From the NCBI RefSeq assembly GCF_024362695.1, contig NC_065417.1, forward strand, positions 2,287,001 through 2,351,000: DNA of 64,000 nucleotides. The letters run 5' to 3'. Below the pieces are notes generated by a model. The model ran no database searches and was not told where the DNA came from. It was given only the letters and a program-made list of their open reading frames with translations. This DNA is from Pectinophora gossypiella (taxonomy: Eukaryota > Arthropoda > Insecta > Lepidoptera > Gelechiidae). Below, in pieces: positions 53,547 to 63,682 of the stretch (position 1 is its first letter; the number at the start of each line of letters is the position of its first letter). Position numbers and translations under genes: made by a program.

Positions 53547-56367
53547 CTGTGGAGGAAAATACAGTATTAGTTGGTGTTTTTATATTCTGTATGTGGTGCG
53601 GACAGTCTCTTCTCAGTACGTGCTTACGGTTGGGATCTAATATCAATGTTTTTTTTTATTCTTACCCATGACCATAGAATAAGGAGTAATACTTCGTATA
53701 GAACGGCAACTCTCCGCTCCCCACCAGCGTCTGAGCTATTTGTATGAAGTGTCCGGGGTGTGCCTTGACTTAGGTAAACTTAGAGGCGGCACCGGACTGA
53801 GATACTTTGTACCTAAAATTTGAGTTTGTAACACACTCAAACATACCATTTTTATACAAATTCCCGATCCATAAACAGCCTACATACGTCCCACTGCTGG
53901 GCACTGGCCTCCTCTCAATCAACCGGAGGGTGTATGGAGGTGTTTTTACGGCTAATAGCCGGGACCAACGGCTTAACGTGCCCTCCGAAGCACGGAATCA
54001 TCTTACTTTTTCGGACAATCAGGTGATTCAAGCCTGAAAAGTCCTTACCAAACAAAGGACAGTCTCACAAAGTGATTTCGACAATGTCCCCATCGGGAAT
54101 CGAACCCGGACCTCCAGATCATGAGCCTAACGCTCTAACCACTAGACCACGGAGGCTGTTAAATTCCCGATCCGATCCGTAATAAAGAATAATACTTCGT
54201 ATAGAACGTCAACTCTCCGCTCCGCGTCTGAGCTAGGTTTACCTCACCCCCCTCGAACATAGTTTAGACTTGAATCGTATGGCGTCAGACGTCACACACA
54301 CAGATGCGCGTGTACGATAACGTTCATGTGTGGTGTCTGTGTAAAACGAGGTTGTTTGTATGAAGTGTCCGGAGTGTGCCATGACTTAGGTAAACTTAGA
54401 GGCGGCACCGGACTGAGATACTTTGTACCTAGTGTTTAAGTTTGTGTACACTCAAACATACCATTTTCAAACAATTTACCGATCCGATCCGCAATAAAGA
54501 ATAATACTTCGTATAGAACGTCACCAGATCGTCGGTCCACCTTGTAGCGGGCCTACCCACTGAGCGTCGTCCGACATGTGGTCGCCACTCCAGGACCGAT
54601 CGTCGTGGAGATCCTTGGGGGAGGCCTATGCCCAGCAGTGGGCGTCATACGGCTGATGATGATAGAACGTCAACTCTCCGCTCCGCGTCTGAGCTAGGTT
54701 TACCTCACCCTCCCTCGAACATAGTTTAGACTTGAATCGTATGGCGTCAGACGTCACACACACAGATGCGCGTGTACGATTACGTCGATGTGTGGTGTCT
54801 GTGTAAAACGAGGTTGTTTGTATTAAGTGTCCGGAGTATGCCATGACTTAGGTAAACTTAGAGGCGGCACGGGACTGGGATACTTTGTACCTAGTGTTTA
54901 AGTTTGTGTACACTCAAACATACCATTTTCATACAAATTCCCGATCCGATCCGCAATAAAGAATAATACAAGTATAGAACGGTAATTCTCCGCCCCGCGC
55001 TGATTAGTATCGGGCGCCAAGCAAAAGTTACTTCACCCCCTCTGGGTCTTTCTTTAGTCTAAATGGCCGTCAGGCGTTAAGGAGTAAGAGCCTCCGTGGT
55101 CCAGTGGTTGAGCGTTGTGCTCACGATCCGAAGGTCCCGGGTATACGACAGTGGCTACGCGGCGCTGCACCAATTTATTTTATTCGCCATTTAACTGCGG
55201 CTTTAAGAAAGAAAAAAGGTGGAAATGAGTGAAAGATTGTGACGAACGGACGCTTGCCGAAGGGACTGGCCGGAGTACACACAGGATCGTGAAAATGGAA
55301 AGAGGAAGGCGAGTGTTAACGACGGTCTTCTTGGTTGTCTTAAGTTTTTTTTATATACTTTTCATTTTCAGTATGTTCCATAACATAACATAACACAAAT
55401 AGCCTATATATATATACGTCCCACTGCTGGGCACAGGCCTCCTCTCAATCAACTGGAAAGGGTATGTAGCATACTCCACCACGCTGCTCCACTACTGCAG
55501 TACGTTCCCTTGTTTTTAAAAAAGTCTGTCAGTTTTGTTCAATATAAAAATCAGCACGTATAGTTTTTGCTTTCTCGATTATCATTTCACATTTTATGTA
55601 TGCACTCTCAACAGGGAGGCCTTTGCCCAGCAGTGGAATCTTGTAGGCTAGATTAGATTAGAACTGCGGCTTTAAGAATAAATATGGGTAGGTAACTATT
55701 CTGTAAATACCCGGCTAAAGTCGCCGGCAACAGTCGCCATACAACTAACATTTATTGGCGACGCTTTGGCAACTTGGAGACGCTTTGGTAACGAAGCGAC
55801 GTGGCAATGGTGAGTTTATCACCACTAATTAATATTATTTTTTATTATATTAATATTATAAGAGCTACGCTCCTGTCGGTGTAGCATTCTCCATTCTTGC
55901 CCGTCAAAGGCCAATTCCTGCACTTCCTTATAAAACATGACGTTCACTTTCTGTTTGATCTGTTTCATGTAAGCTATTTTTGGTCTTCCCTTTTCTCTCT
56001 TTCCTTGTTTGATTGGCGAGTTATGTCACTATAACGCAGTAATTCAGCTAATAAAAGATACCATTATAAGAAACGTACGCTAGAGAAAAGAAAACAGCAT
56101 TTCAGTGAAAAATAAAGTCCATAATTTTCCTTAAATATTCCATTATTTCATACAGAACCCTTATAGCTTATTTCCAAGTGGTCCCTGCTTACAAACTGTA
56201 GCTATTATCCATAGTACGGACCTCGATGTCCCTGAGAAATTACGGTTATCTATACTTATAATAAATCTGTAGAGAGGTCAATTCTGTACATTAAATATTT
56301 TTTCAAAATAACTATCAGGGGGTGATAAGTGGTCGATACTGATGCCAAAAATGCAATCAGTAAAATT

Positions 56368-56400
<33 letters not shown>

Positions 56401-59400
56401 ATGTTCCTTATAGAAACAAAAACTACTGGACGGATTTTAATGAAACTTGGTACAATTATTCTTCACACTCCTGGACAGGTTATAGTATACTTTTCATCAC
56501 GCTACAATCAATAGGAGCAGAGTAGTGAAGGGAAATCCTTTTGTATGAAAAATCTAAACCGCTCAAGTTAGACGTTTGAAATTTGGCATGCAGGTACCTT
56601 AGATACCGTAGAGGTGCACTAAGAAAGGAATTCCCGACATTCCTACGGGAACGGGAATTAGCGGGAAAATCCTTTTGTATGAAAAATCTAAACCACTCAA
56701 GTTAGACGTTTGAAATTTGGCATGCAGGTACCTTAGATACCGTAGAGGTACACTAAGAAAGGAATTCCCGAAATTCCCACGGGAACGGGAATTAGCGAGA
56801 AAATCCTTTTGTATGAAAAATCTAAACCACTCAAGTTAGACGTTTGAAATTTGGCATGGAGATACCTTAGATACCGTAGAGGTGCACTAAGAAAGGAATT
56901 CCCGAAATTCCCACGAGAACGGGAATTAGCGGGAAAATCCTTTTGTATGAAAAATCTAAACCACTCAAGTTAGACGTTTGAAATTTGTCATGCAGGTACC
57001 TTAGATACCGTAGAGGTGTACTAAGAAAGGAATTCCCGAAATTCCCACGGGAACGGCAATTAGCGGGAAAATCTTTTTGTATGAAAAATCTAAACCACTC
57101 AAGTTAGACGTTTGAAATTTGGCATGCAGGTACCATAGGTACCGTAGAGGTGCACTAAGAAAGGAATTCCCAAAATTCTCACGGGAACGGGAATTAACGG
57201 GAAAATCCTTTTGTATGAAAAATCTAAACCATTCAAGTTAGATGTTTGAAATTTGGCTCGCAGGTACCTTAGATACCGTAGAGGTGCACTAAGAAAGGAA
57301 TTCCCGAAATTCCCACGGGAACGGGAATTAGCGGGAAAATCCTTTTGTATGAAAAATCTAAACCATTCAAGTTAGACGTTTGAAATTTGTCATGCAGGTA
57401 CCTTAAATACCGTAGAGGTACACTAAGAAAGGAATTTCCGAAATTCCCACGGGAACGGGAATTAGCGGGAAAATCCTTTTGTATGAAAAATCTAAACCAC
57501 TCAAGTTAGACGTTTGAAATTTGGCATGCAGGTACCATAGGTACCGTAGAGGTGCACTAAGAAAGGAATTCCCGAAATTCCCAAGAGAACGGGAATAAGC
57601 GGGAAAATCCTTTTGTATGAAAAATCTAAACCACTCAAGTTAGACGTTTGAAATTTGTCATGCAGGTACCTTAGATGCCGTAGAGGTGTACTAAGAAAGG
57701 AATTCCCCAAATTCCCACGGAAACGGGAATTAGCGGGAAAATCCTTTTGTATGAAAAATCTAAACCACTCAAGTTAGACGTTTGAAATTTGGCATGCAGG
57801 TACCATAAGTACCGTAGAGGTGCACTAAGAAAGGAATTCCCGAAATTCCCACGGGAACGGGAATTAGCGGGAAAATCCTTTTGTATGAAAAATCTAAACC
57901 ACTCAAGTTAGACGTTTGAAATTTGGCATGCAGGTACTTTAGTAAACTTAAAGCTTAGTTGCAACAGGATATTACAAAATTCCCACGGGAACGGTAGTTA
58001 GCGGGAAAAACATTTGTATGAAAAAATCAAATCTAAATAAAAGGAGAAACTGACTGACTCAGTGACTGACATATCAACGCATAGCCTGAACGGCTAAACG
58101 TAGGCATTTGAAATTTGGAAGGGACATAGCTTAGGTACCGTAGAGGTGCACTAAGAAAGGAATTCCCGGAATTCCCACGGAAACGGAAATTTGCGGGAAA
58201 ATCCTTTTGTATGAAAAATCTAAACCGCTTAAGTTAGACGCTTGAAATTTGGCATGCAGGTACCTTAGTTAACTTAAAGCTTAGTTGCAACAGGATATTG
58301 CAAAATTCCCACGGAAACGGGAGTAAGCGGGAAAAAAACATTTGTATGAAAAAATCGAAACCGCGTAAGATAGATGTTTTCAATTCAATTCAATTAAATT
58401 ATTTATTGCATTCCATGTAGTACAATGGGGTGTTACATAGGCATAGGAACTAAAACATGGACCCTGTAGGGCACAGCAACGTTGAAGGGAAGAGAGGAAA
58501 TGTGTATTAAAATTAAAACTCAATGAACAATCAATTAAAAAAAAAATCAATTCAATCAATTGATTCAATCTAGCATGCATGCATACCTTAGTAAATATAA
58601 AGTTTATTTTTGGCTGTATTTTGAAAAATGGGAGTTATTGGGAAAAAAAATTATGAAAAAATCTAAACTGCATAAGTATGCACTCCCACACACACAAAGA
58701 TCTCTCTCTTATATAACACGCCACGCGGACGAAGTCGCGGGCAAAAGCTAGTGACGAAATAAAAATATATTGGGAATATAATAGTTAGCCTAACTGGCAA
58801 GGAATTTCGCGCTACGAATACAGAGGTGGATTAAGTCACTACTGGCATATAATAAGGAATTATCACCTACTGAATAAAGATATTTTTTGAATATGTATTT
58901 GACATATTTCGTAATTTTTATTCACATTTTTTTTGACGTGAATAATTGTAGATTTGCCGCAGATGGCATTAACTACTTGGCCGGACAAATGGGGAGCGCT
59001 GAAGGCTCTCACCCGGTACAACGTTTAAGACAACATGCCTGAGGGTGCCCAGTTGGACAATCAGGTGATTCAAGCCTGAAAAGTCCTTACCAAACAAAGG
59101 ACAGTCTCACAAAATGATTTCGACAAAAAATCGAAAAAAACAAGTAATTTCCTCCCCAAGTACCTCCATTAAATACCTAATGACTTCAGCAGGAAGCTTA
59201 TGCACCCCAGAGTCCAGCCCTGGTATTGTCGAACTCATTCCAGCCGGTCGCGAGGGAAATCAATTTACGGCCATAATAGCAGATAATAAGTAATAAATTC
59301 GTTCGCAGTCCTTCTTATGTATTTTTTTTAAGAGATCAATTGAAGACATTTGAAAAATAAATTGTTACTTAGGTATAAAACCGGAGTATTACTTTTAGGT

Positions 59401-61791
59401 ACCTATACATTACAATGGTATATTTTAGCGAATAAGTGGTACTTCAAACAGCGCTTATCGCTATCGACCCACTAGAGTGATTAATTCTTTAAAATATTTT
59501 TGCTCTCACACGTCGCCCCGAGCCGAGGTTCGCGTCCAACTGGGCACTCTCAGGCCTGTTGTCTTAAACGTTGTACCGGGAGAGAGCCTTCAGCGCTCCC
59601 CATTTTTCCGGCCAAGTAGTTAATGCCATCTGCGGCAAATTTACAATAAGTCACGTCAAAAAAAAAGCCAACGGCTCAACGTGCCATCAGAAGCACGGAT
59701 CATCTTGCTAGTATTGTAATAATGTAACTTATTCAAATCCACAGAGATCTATATGTTAAAAGCTTTCAGACAGTCGAAAGAAATGGATTCGAAGATATAT
59801 TTTATATTCCCTTAGTCTAGCGAAACCTTATGCTAAGCAGGTCAGCATGATCCGCGTTTCAGGCCTAAAGCTTGATACCATTTGTCAGTGAATTTAGAAG
59901 ATAAAAAAATGCAAAACGTCAGTTGAAAAACCCAAAACAAATAAATAGAGGAGACGAGAAACCTCAGAATTGCCAATAGAAAGATAACAACATCAACAGC
60001 CTCCATGGTCTAGCGGTTAGAGCGTTAGGCTCACGATCTCCGGGTTCGATTCCCGATGGGGACATTGTCGAAATCATTTTGTGAGACTGTCCTTTGTTTG
60101 GTAAGGACTTTTCAGGCTTGAATCACCTGATTGTCCGAAAAAGTAAGATGATTCCGTGCTTCGGAGGGCACGTTAAGCCGTTGGTCCCGGCTATTAGCCG
60201 TAAAAACACCTCCACCAACCGGTATTGGAGCAGCGTGGTGGAGTATGCTCCATACCTCCTCCGGTTGATTGAGGGGAGGTCTGTGCCCAGCAGTGGGACG
60301 TATATAGGCTGTTTATGTTATGTAGATAGATACATGTTTGGATTATAAATGATTATCCCGTAACGCTCTCACGCTCGCGAACAGAAAATATCGTGAAGAA
60401 ACCCACATTCCCTCCAATTATACAACAATGACATAGCATCACGCTTGAATCCCCGAAGGGGTAGGCAGAGGTGTATGGGAAGTAAGAAATGCACTAACTT
60501 ATGGTTGTCTGTGAAGAAATAGTATATTTGGTATATTTGGTATGACTTTGTTGAATATAATAATTATTAGGGAGCGGGAAAATAAAATGCGTCATTCGTC
60601 GTTACTCTATTTTTGTATCTCTTTTTATTTGGCGTTGGTTACCAGCGCCATCTGTTGGTTCTTTTGGTTACTACTTTACAATTTTCCTATCATAAAATAT
60701 GGACGTAGCCAGCTAGCTAAACTAAATTGTAATAGGTTTGCGCTAGATGGCGCTTGTCTGTGACAGTCTAGAAGAAATCGCTTTAAGCGATACGGCCGCC
60801 ATTTGCCATGTCTCTTTTGTAGCTATTTTCTTTTATTTTGGTGCAATGAAGTAATATAATTGTATTTGTACCTTGAGTAGAAACGGCTCTGCTTCGGGCC
60901 AGGTCGATCTTATTGGCAACCAGGAGTGCGGGCCTCGCTCGCAGCATGTCACAGTCCAGCAGCCGAGCGAGCTCCTGCTCAGCCTTCTGGAACGAAGCCT
61001 TGTCCACCACAGAGTATATCACCACGAATGCGTCCGGAGGCTCGGATCGTTCTATTTCCTCCTGTGAACAATGGTTTAATAATAATAATAATAATCTTTA
61101 TTCAAAAAGAAAGTTTACAAAAATGTTTTGAAGTCTCTGACTCTTAAACTAGACGAATCTGTGTCTTAAGAATCAGCGGCCTCTCCCAAATGGTATCAAT
61201 GAAATTTTGAACAAAGTAGGTAAATTCTTAGTTACTAGAAAAACTTAACTAACTCTAAATAATGAGCGTTCTTATTCTTATTGGGGTTATAATATTAAAA
61301 TAAAATATAATAAATATATACATATATAAATATACTTATACTTACATACATATATATACATAAAGATCTATTGATATATAGAATATAATGAAGAATAAAT
61401 TAAATTTTAATATATATGAATATTGTAAGAAGTTAACGTAATCTTATATACATACGAACTTAACACATTCCTCTTTTTTATTTATTTAAAATTAGTTAAC
61501 AGTTCCTTAGTTTTGTCATCCAGGGATAACTCCAGGGTTTATAACATACATAGCATATGAAAACATCAGGAATGCAATAAATATCATATCTTATCTTATC
61601 TTATGTTCGGCGTAAAACACCAAACACGTGTGTGTGTGTGTGTGTGGGTGTGTGTGTGCGTGTGTGTATGTATGTATGTGTGGGTATTAGGATTTGCTTA
61701 CTTACTTTTGTGGTTGTGCAGTTCACGAAGTATAGTTCCGACTCTTCCCCATTCAATAATATGGACACCTTCTGTTCTGAACTGTCGCTGT
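53269..61791 (-). CDS. RGK-family (Rad/Gem/Kir-like) small GTPase, last three coding exons; 5' part outside window
   Basis: Minus-strand exons 61791-61706, 61061-60872 and 53546-53269 join in phase (phase 1 in, phase 0, phase 1) through canonical splice sites into 183 full residues plus a split first codon. Visible features: a strand pair around VSILLNGEESEL; DAFVVIYSVVDKASF; the guanine-binding ANKIDL followed by RSRAVS, both typical of RGK proteins; the FIEVSVGINHNVDELL segment in place of the usual G5 ETSA; QIRLKK; and an extended basic C-terminus ending CENLNVL, the RGK C-7 motif, instead of a CAAX box. RGK proteins bind voltage-gated calcium-channel beta subunits and the plasma membrane and lower calcium current. 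The exons for the P-loop and switch I lie beyond 61791 and were not found before 64000. The D-x-x-G (G3) motif is absent, as is usual in this family. Confidence 0.92.
53871..54160 (-). mobile_element. SINE family A insertion with 13-bp target duplication
   Basis: A full tRNA-headed SINE in reverse (head GCCTCCGTGGTCTAGTGGTT at 54158, tail at 53871). AAATTCCCGATCC flanks it at 53858-53870 and 54161-54173, a perfect 13-bp duplication of the tandem-repeat sequence it entered. Confidence 0.93.
54524..54661 (+). mobile_element. RTE-like LINE 3' tail insertion with 11-bp target duplication
   Basis: The fragment ends GCCCAGCAGTGGGCGTCATA then CGGCTGATGATGAT. ATAGAACGTCA flanks it at 54513-54523 and 54662-54672. 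Strongly 5'-truncated, with only the last ~130 bp retained. Confidence 0.85.
55090..55147 (+). mobile_element. SINE family B head fragment
   Basis: GAGCCTCCGTGGTCCAGTGG to GATCCGAAGGTCCCGGG; body missing. Confidence 0.75.
55390..55500 (-). mobile_element. SINE family A tail fragment
   Basis: AATAGCCTATATATATATAC, GTCCCACTGCTGGGCACAGG and CTCCACCACGCTGCTCCAC. Confidence 0.82.
55860..56015 (-). mobile_element. LINE ORF2 C-terminus fragment
   Basis: AGAGCTACGCTCCTGTCGGT, GTAGCATTCTCCATTCTTGC and CGTCAAAGGCCAATTC: the reverse of the ELAFDRQEWRMLH region at 33.8 kb. Confidence 0.75.
56365..56402. repeat. (GTCT)n microsatellite
   Basis: GTCTGTCTGTCT run inside the Helitron 5' region. Confidence 0.9.
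56520..57935 (+). repeat. 134-bp tandem minisatellite (about 11 units)
   Basis: TCCTTTTGTATGAAAAATCT recurs (one unit has TCTTT) at 56536, 56670, 56804, 56938, 57072, 57206, 57340, 57474, 57608, 57742 and 57876, exactly 134 bp apart each time. Units differ by point changes only. Inside each unit, GAATTCCCG and CGGGAACGGGAATT form a partial inverted repeat. Degenerate units with other spacing continue to about 58370. Confidence 0.95.
58926..59055 (-). mobile_element. Jockey-like LINE 3' UTR fragment, fused to SINE A piece
   Basis: GCCGCAGATGGCATTAACTA to CTGAGGGTGCCCAGTTGG; continues directly into a reverse SINE A body (59056-59126). Confidence 0.82.
59448..59670 (+). mobile_element. Jockey-like LINE 3' end fragment
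   Basis: CAGCGCTTATCGCTATCGAC to ACAATAAGTCACGTC then poly-A. Confidence 0.87.
59997..60318 (+). mobile_element. SINE family A, complete
   Basis: Head CAGCCTCCATGGTCTAGCGG (with a short deletion before the B box); tail GGGACGTATATAGGCTG. Confidence 0.92.
60872..61061 (-). CDS. RGK GTPase exon (G4 motif)
   Basis: Acceptor ttcacag, donor AAG/GTACAAAT. It encodes EEIERSEPPDAF, VVIYSVVDKASFQKAE, RARPALLVANKIDLARSR and AVSTQ, then one leftover G. NKID is the guanine-specificity motif. The leftover G plus AC of the next exon gives Asp. Confidence 0.93.
61620..61685. repeat. (GT)n microsatellite
   Basis: GTGTGTGTGTGTGTG with GGGTG and GCGTG interruptions; lies in the RGK intron, 20 bp from an exon donor. 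Confidence 0.95.
61706..61791 (-). CDS. RGK GTPase exon (beta2-beta3 region)
   Basis: Acceptor tctttacag, donor GTAAGT. The first two bases complete a codon begun in an unseen exon; the next 28 codons read SDSSEQKVSILLNG through VNCTTTK. This matches the stretch after switch I in RGK proteins. Where Ras proteins have D-x-x-G, the sequence reads NCTT. Confidence 0.85.
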
Positions 61792-62113
61792 CTGTAAAGA
61801 AGAGAAATGACTGTTTAGTAAGATAACCTAACAAGAAAATACATATCATCACTCCTGTATCCTCGAAGGGGTACGCAGAGGTGTAATTAGTAGGTAGGTA
61901 CCCATAGCACCTTTAACACCCATTCCTCATCAGCTATGTTTAAGTCGCATATAATAGGGGGCGACCCTATTGCCATTAACCGGACATAAAACCTGGAAAC
62001 CACGTGATATCAACTATCTACGCACCAAATACGAATTCAAACACATAAAGTCGAATTTACGCCCTGATTTTGACGTTTGTACCTTTCATCAAGTTTCGTA
62101 TTAATTAATGAGC

Positions 62114-62371
62114 AACAGCCTCCGTGGTCCAGTGGTTGAGCGTTGTGCTCACGATCCGGAGGTCCCGGGTTCGAAACCCGATGGGGACAAATCACAAAAA
62201 TGCAGGCACGTTAAGCCGTTAGTCCCGGTTATTACTTACTGATGTAAGTAGGTACGTAGTCGTTACATGAGTCATGTCAGTGGCCTAGGGCGGCTCAGTT
62301 ATAACCCCGACACCAGGGTTGATGGGGTTGGTAATTCACCTCACAATCCACACGATAGAAGAAGAAGAATG
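62114..62371 (+). mobile_element. SINE family B with internal deletion
   Basis: Head GCCTCCGTGGTCCAGTGGTT, B box GGGTTCGAAACCC, tail CACACGATAGAAGAAGAAG; about 60 bp between head and core are missing. Confidence 0.88.
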
Positions 62372-62479
62372 AGTACGTTAAACGAGCAAATAGCCATACT
62401 TGTCTTCGTCATGCTTAGTATTAATTTGTAACTGTATAGACCGATTGAATTTCCCACATTCCCGATAAATGCGTCTCGG

Positions 62480-62930
62480 AGGTATAATAATAAATAATAA
62501 TAAAAATATTTATTTCCTCCACAACATAACATGATACAAAGTGTACATATAAATCTTAGACAATAGGGTTATACATAACGGTTGATCATGTGTAAAGGCT
62601 GGAACCTAGACTAGGATACCCTATATTATAGGATTCCAGGCCTCCACCTCCAGATCAGCAGTCTTAATGGGTAGCCATAATTACAACTTAGAAAGAAACA
62701 AACGACTACAAAAATAAAAGAAATAAGGATAAAAATTAAAAAACTAATCAATCAATAGGGAATTATGTAGAACAACTATTTGTGTCAAAATATGTGATGG
62801 TGTGATTTCAGCTGCTCTCGCGTACAGGTATCAGGGCACGCGGGGCAAGATGTAAGATGAGCCATAGTCTGTGGCGTAACACCACACACGCAGCTCAGGT
62901 CCGAACCGTTGAGAAAACCCTACCTGGACA
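62480..62930 (-). mobile_element. LINE 3' end fragment
   Basis: AATAATAAATAATAATAAAA then TATTTATTTCCTCCACAACA; further in, CACACGCAGCTCAGGTCCG and GGCACGCGGGGCAAGATGTA resemble a coding remnant on minus. Followed by a SINE C piece (62935-63100). Confidence 0.6.
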
Positions 62931-63380
62931 GGTTAACCCGCAACCCTGGAGGTATGTGATCTAATCTGTATTGGGCTGGTTTAATTTTCGGGTTGGAAGG
63001 GCAGACAGGCAGTCACTACTAAAAAACCGGACCTGACAAATGTTCAGATTAGGTAAGAAGACCTTCTGAAAAAGAAATAACGCTGAGAAGATGATGAAGA
63101 ACTCTGAACTTTTTTTTATTTATTATGTGAAAACTTATCTTTAGGGGTGATACCAACACAACCAATATATGCGGTTATCGAAGACTTCTGCGGAACCGTA
63201 CTGCCAATAGGCTAGTTTCCAAGTAGGCGAATCTGTTACTTTTTACTAAACGTCAAAACACGAAATTACTAAGGAATTACTAAAATTCTTAAAGAAGTTA
63301 AATGGAAAGAAACGCAGCCTAAGACAGCACTTCTGTACGAAGTGTCTGTGGTTCCAAACCCGGGAAAACTTCTGGAATTC

Positions 63381-63682
63381 TTCTTCTATCGTGTGGGTTG
63401 TAAGGTGGATTACCAACCCCACCGACCCTGGTGTCAGGGTTATTATTGACCCGCCAAAGGCCCCTGACATGGCTCGTGTAACGTAAATAGTAGCTGGGGC
63501 CAACGGCTTAACGTGCCTTCCGAAGCACGGATCTTACTTTCGGACAATCAGGTGATCAGCCTGTAATGTACTAACCAAACTAGGGATCACGGAGTGATTT
63601 TTGTGATACGTCCCCACCGGGATTTGAACCCGGAACCTCCGGATTGTGAGCCCAACACTCAAACCACTGGACCACGGAGCCG
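63381..63682 (-). mobile_element. SINE family B, complete
   Basis: CTTCTTCTATCGTGTGGGTT to CCACTGGACCACGGAGC. Confidence 0.9.

Larger units (their letters stand above)
53660..55080 (+). repeat. About 312-bp tandem repeat, four partial or complete units, with two insertions
   Basis: The anchor AATAATACTTCGTATAGAAC (or near variants) recurs at about 53680, 54188, 54501 and 54962. The unit contains TCCGCGTCTGAGCTAGGTTT, CGTATGGCGTCAGACGTCAC, CACAGATGCGCGTGTACGAT and GAAGTGTCCGGAGTGTGCCA. Unit 1 has an internal deletion. A SINE (53871-54160) and a LINE tail (54524-54661) interrupt it. It begins just upstream of the RGK terminal exon, in the intron. A related copy lies at 6035-6211. Confidence 0.85.
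56249..58751 (+). mobile_element. Non-autonomous Helitron with both termini
   Basis: It starts TCTATACTTATAATAAAT directly after an A (56248) and ends with GCGGACGAAGTCGCGGGC, a GC-rich hairpin, then AAAAGCTAG followed by T (58752). TC...CTAG ends between A and T with a subterminal hairpin are the Helitron signature, and this terminus is common in Lepidoptera. The inside holds a (GTCT)n run, the ACTACTGGACGGATTTTAAT segment, a 134-bp minisatellite and a small LINE-tail insertion near 58380-58565. No Rep/helicase coding is seen. It lies in the RGK intron. Confidence 0.82.

Noticed and set aside
53162..53671. A 169-codon plus-strand frame
   Set aside because: Antisense shadow of the RGK terminal exon; no motif of its own.
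56520..57935. Regularly spaced repeats resembling a CRISPR array
   Set aside because: The whole 134-bp unit repeats with no unique spacers, in a eukaryotic genome and inside a Helitron. It is a minisatellite.
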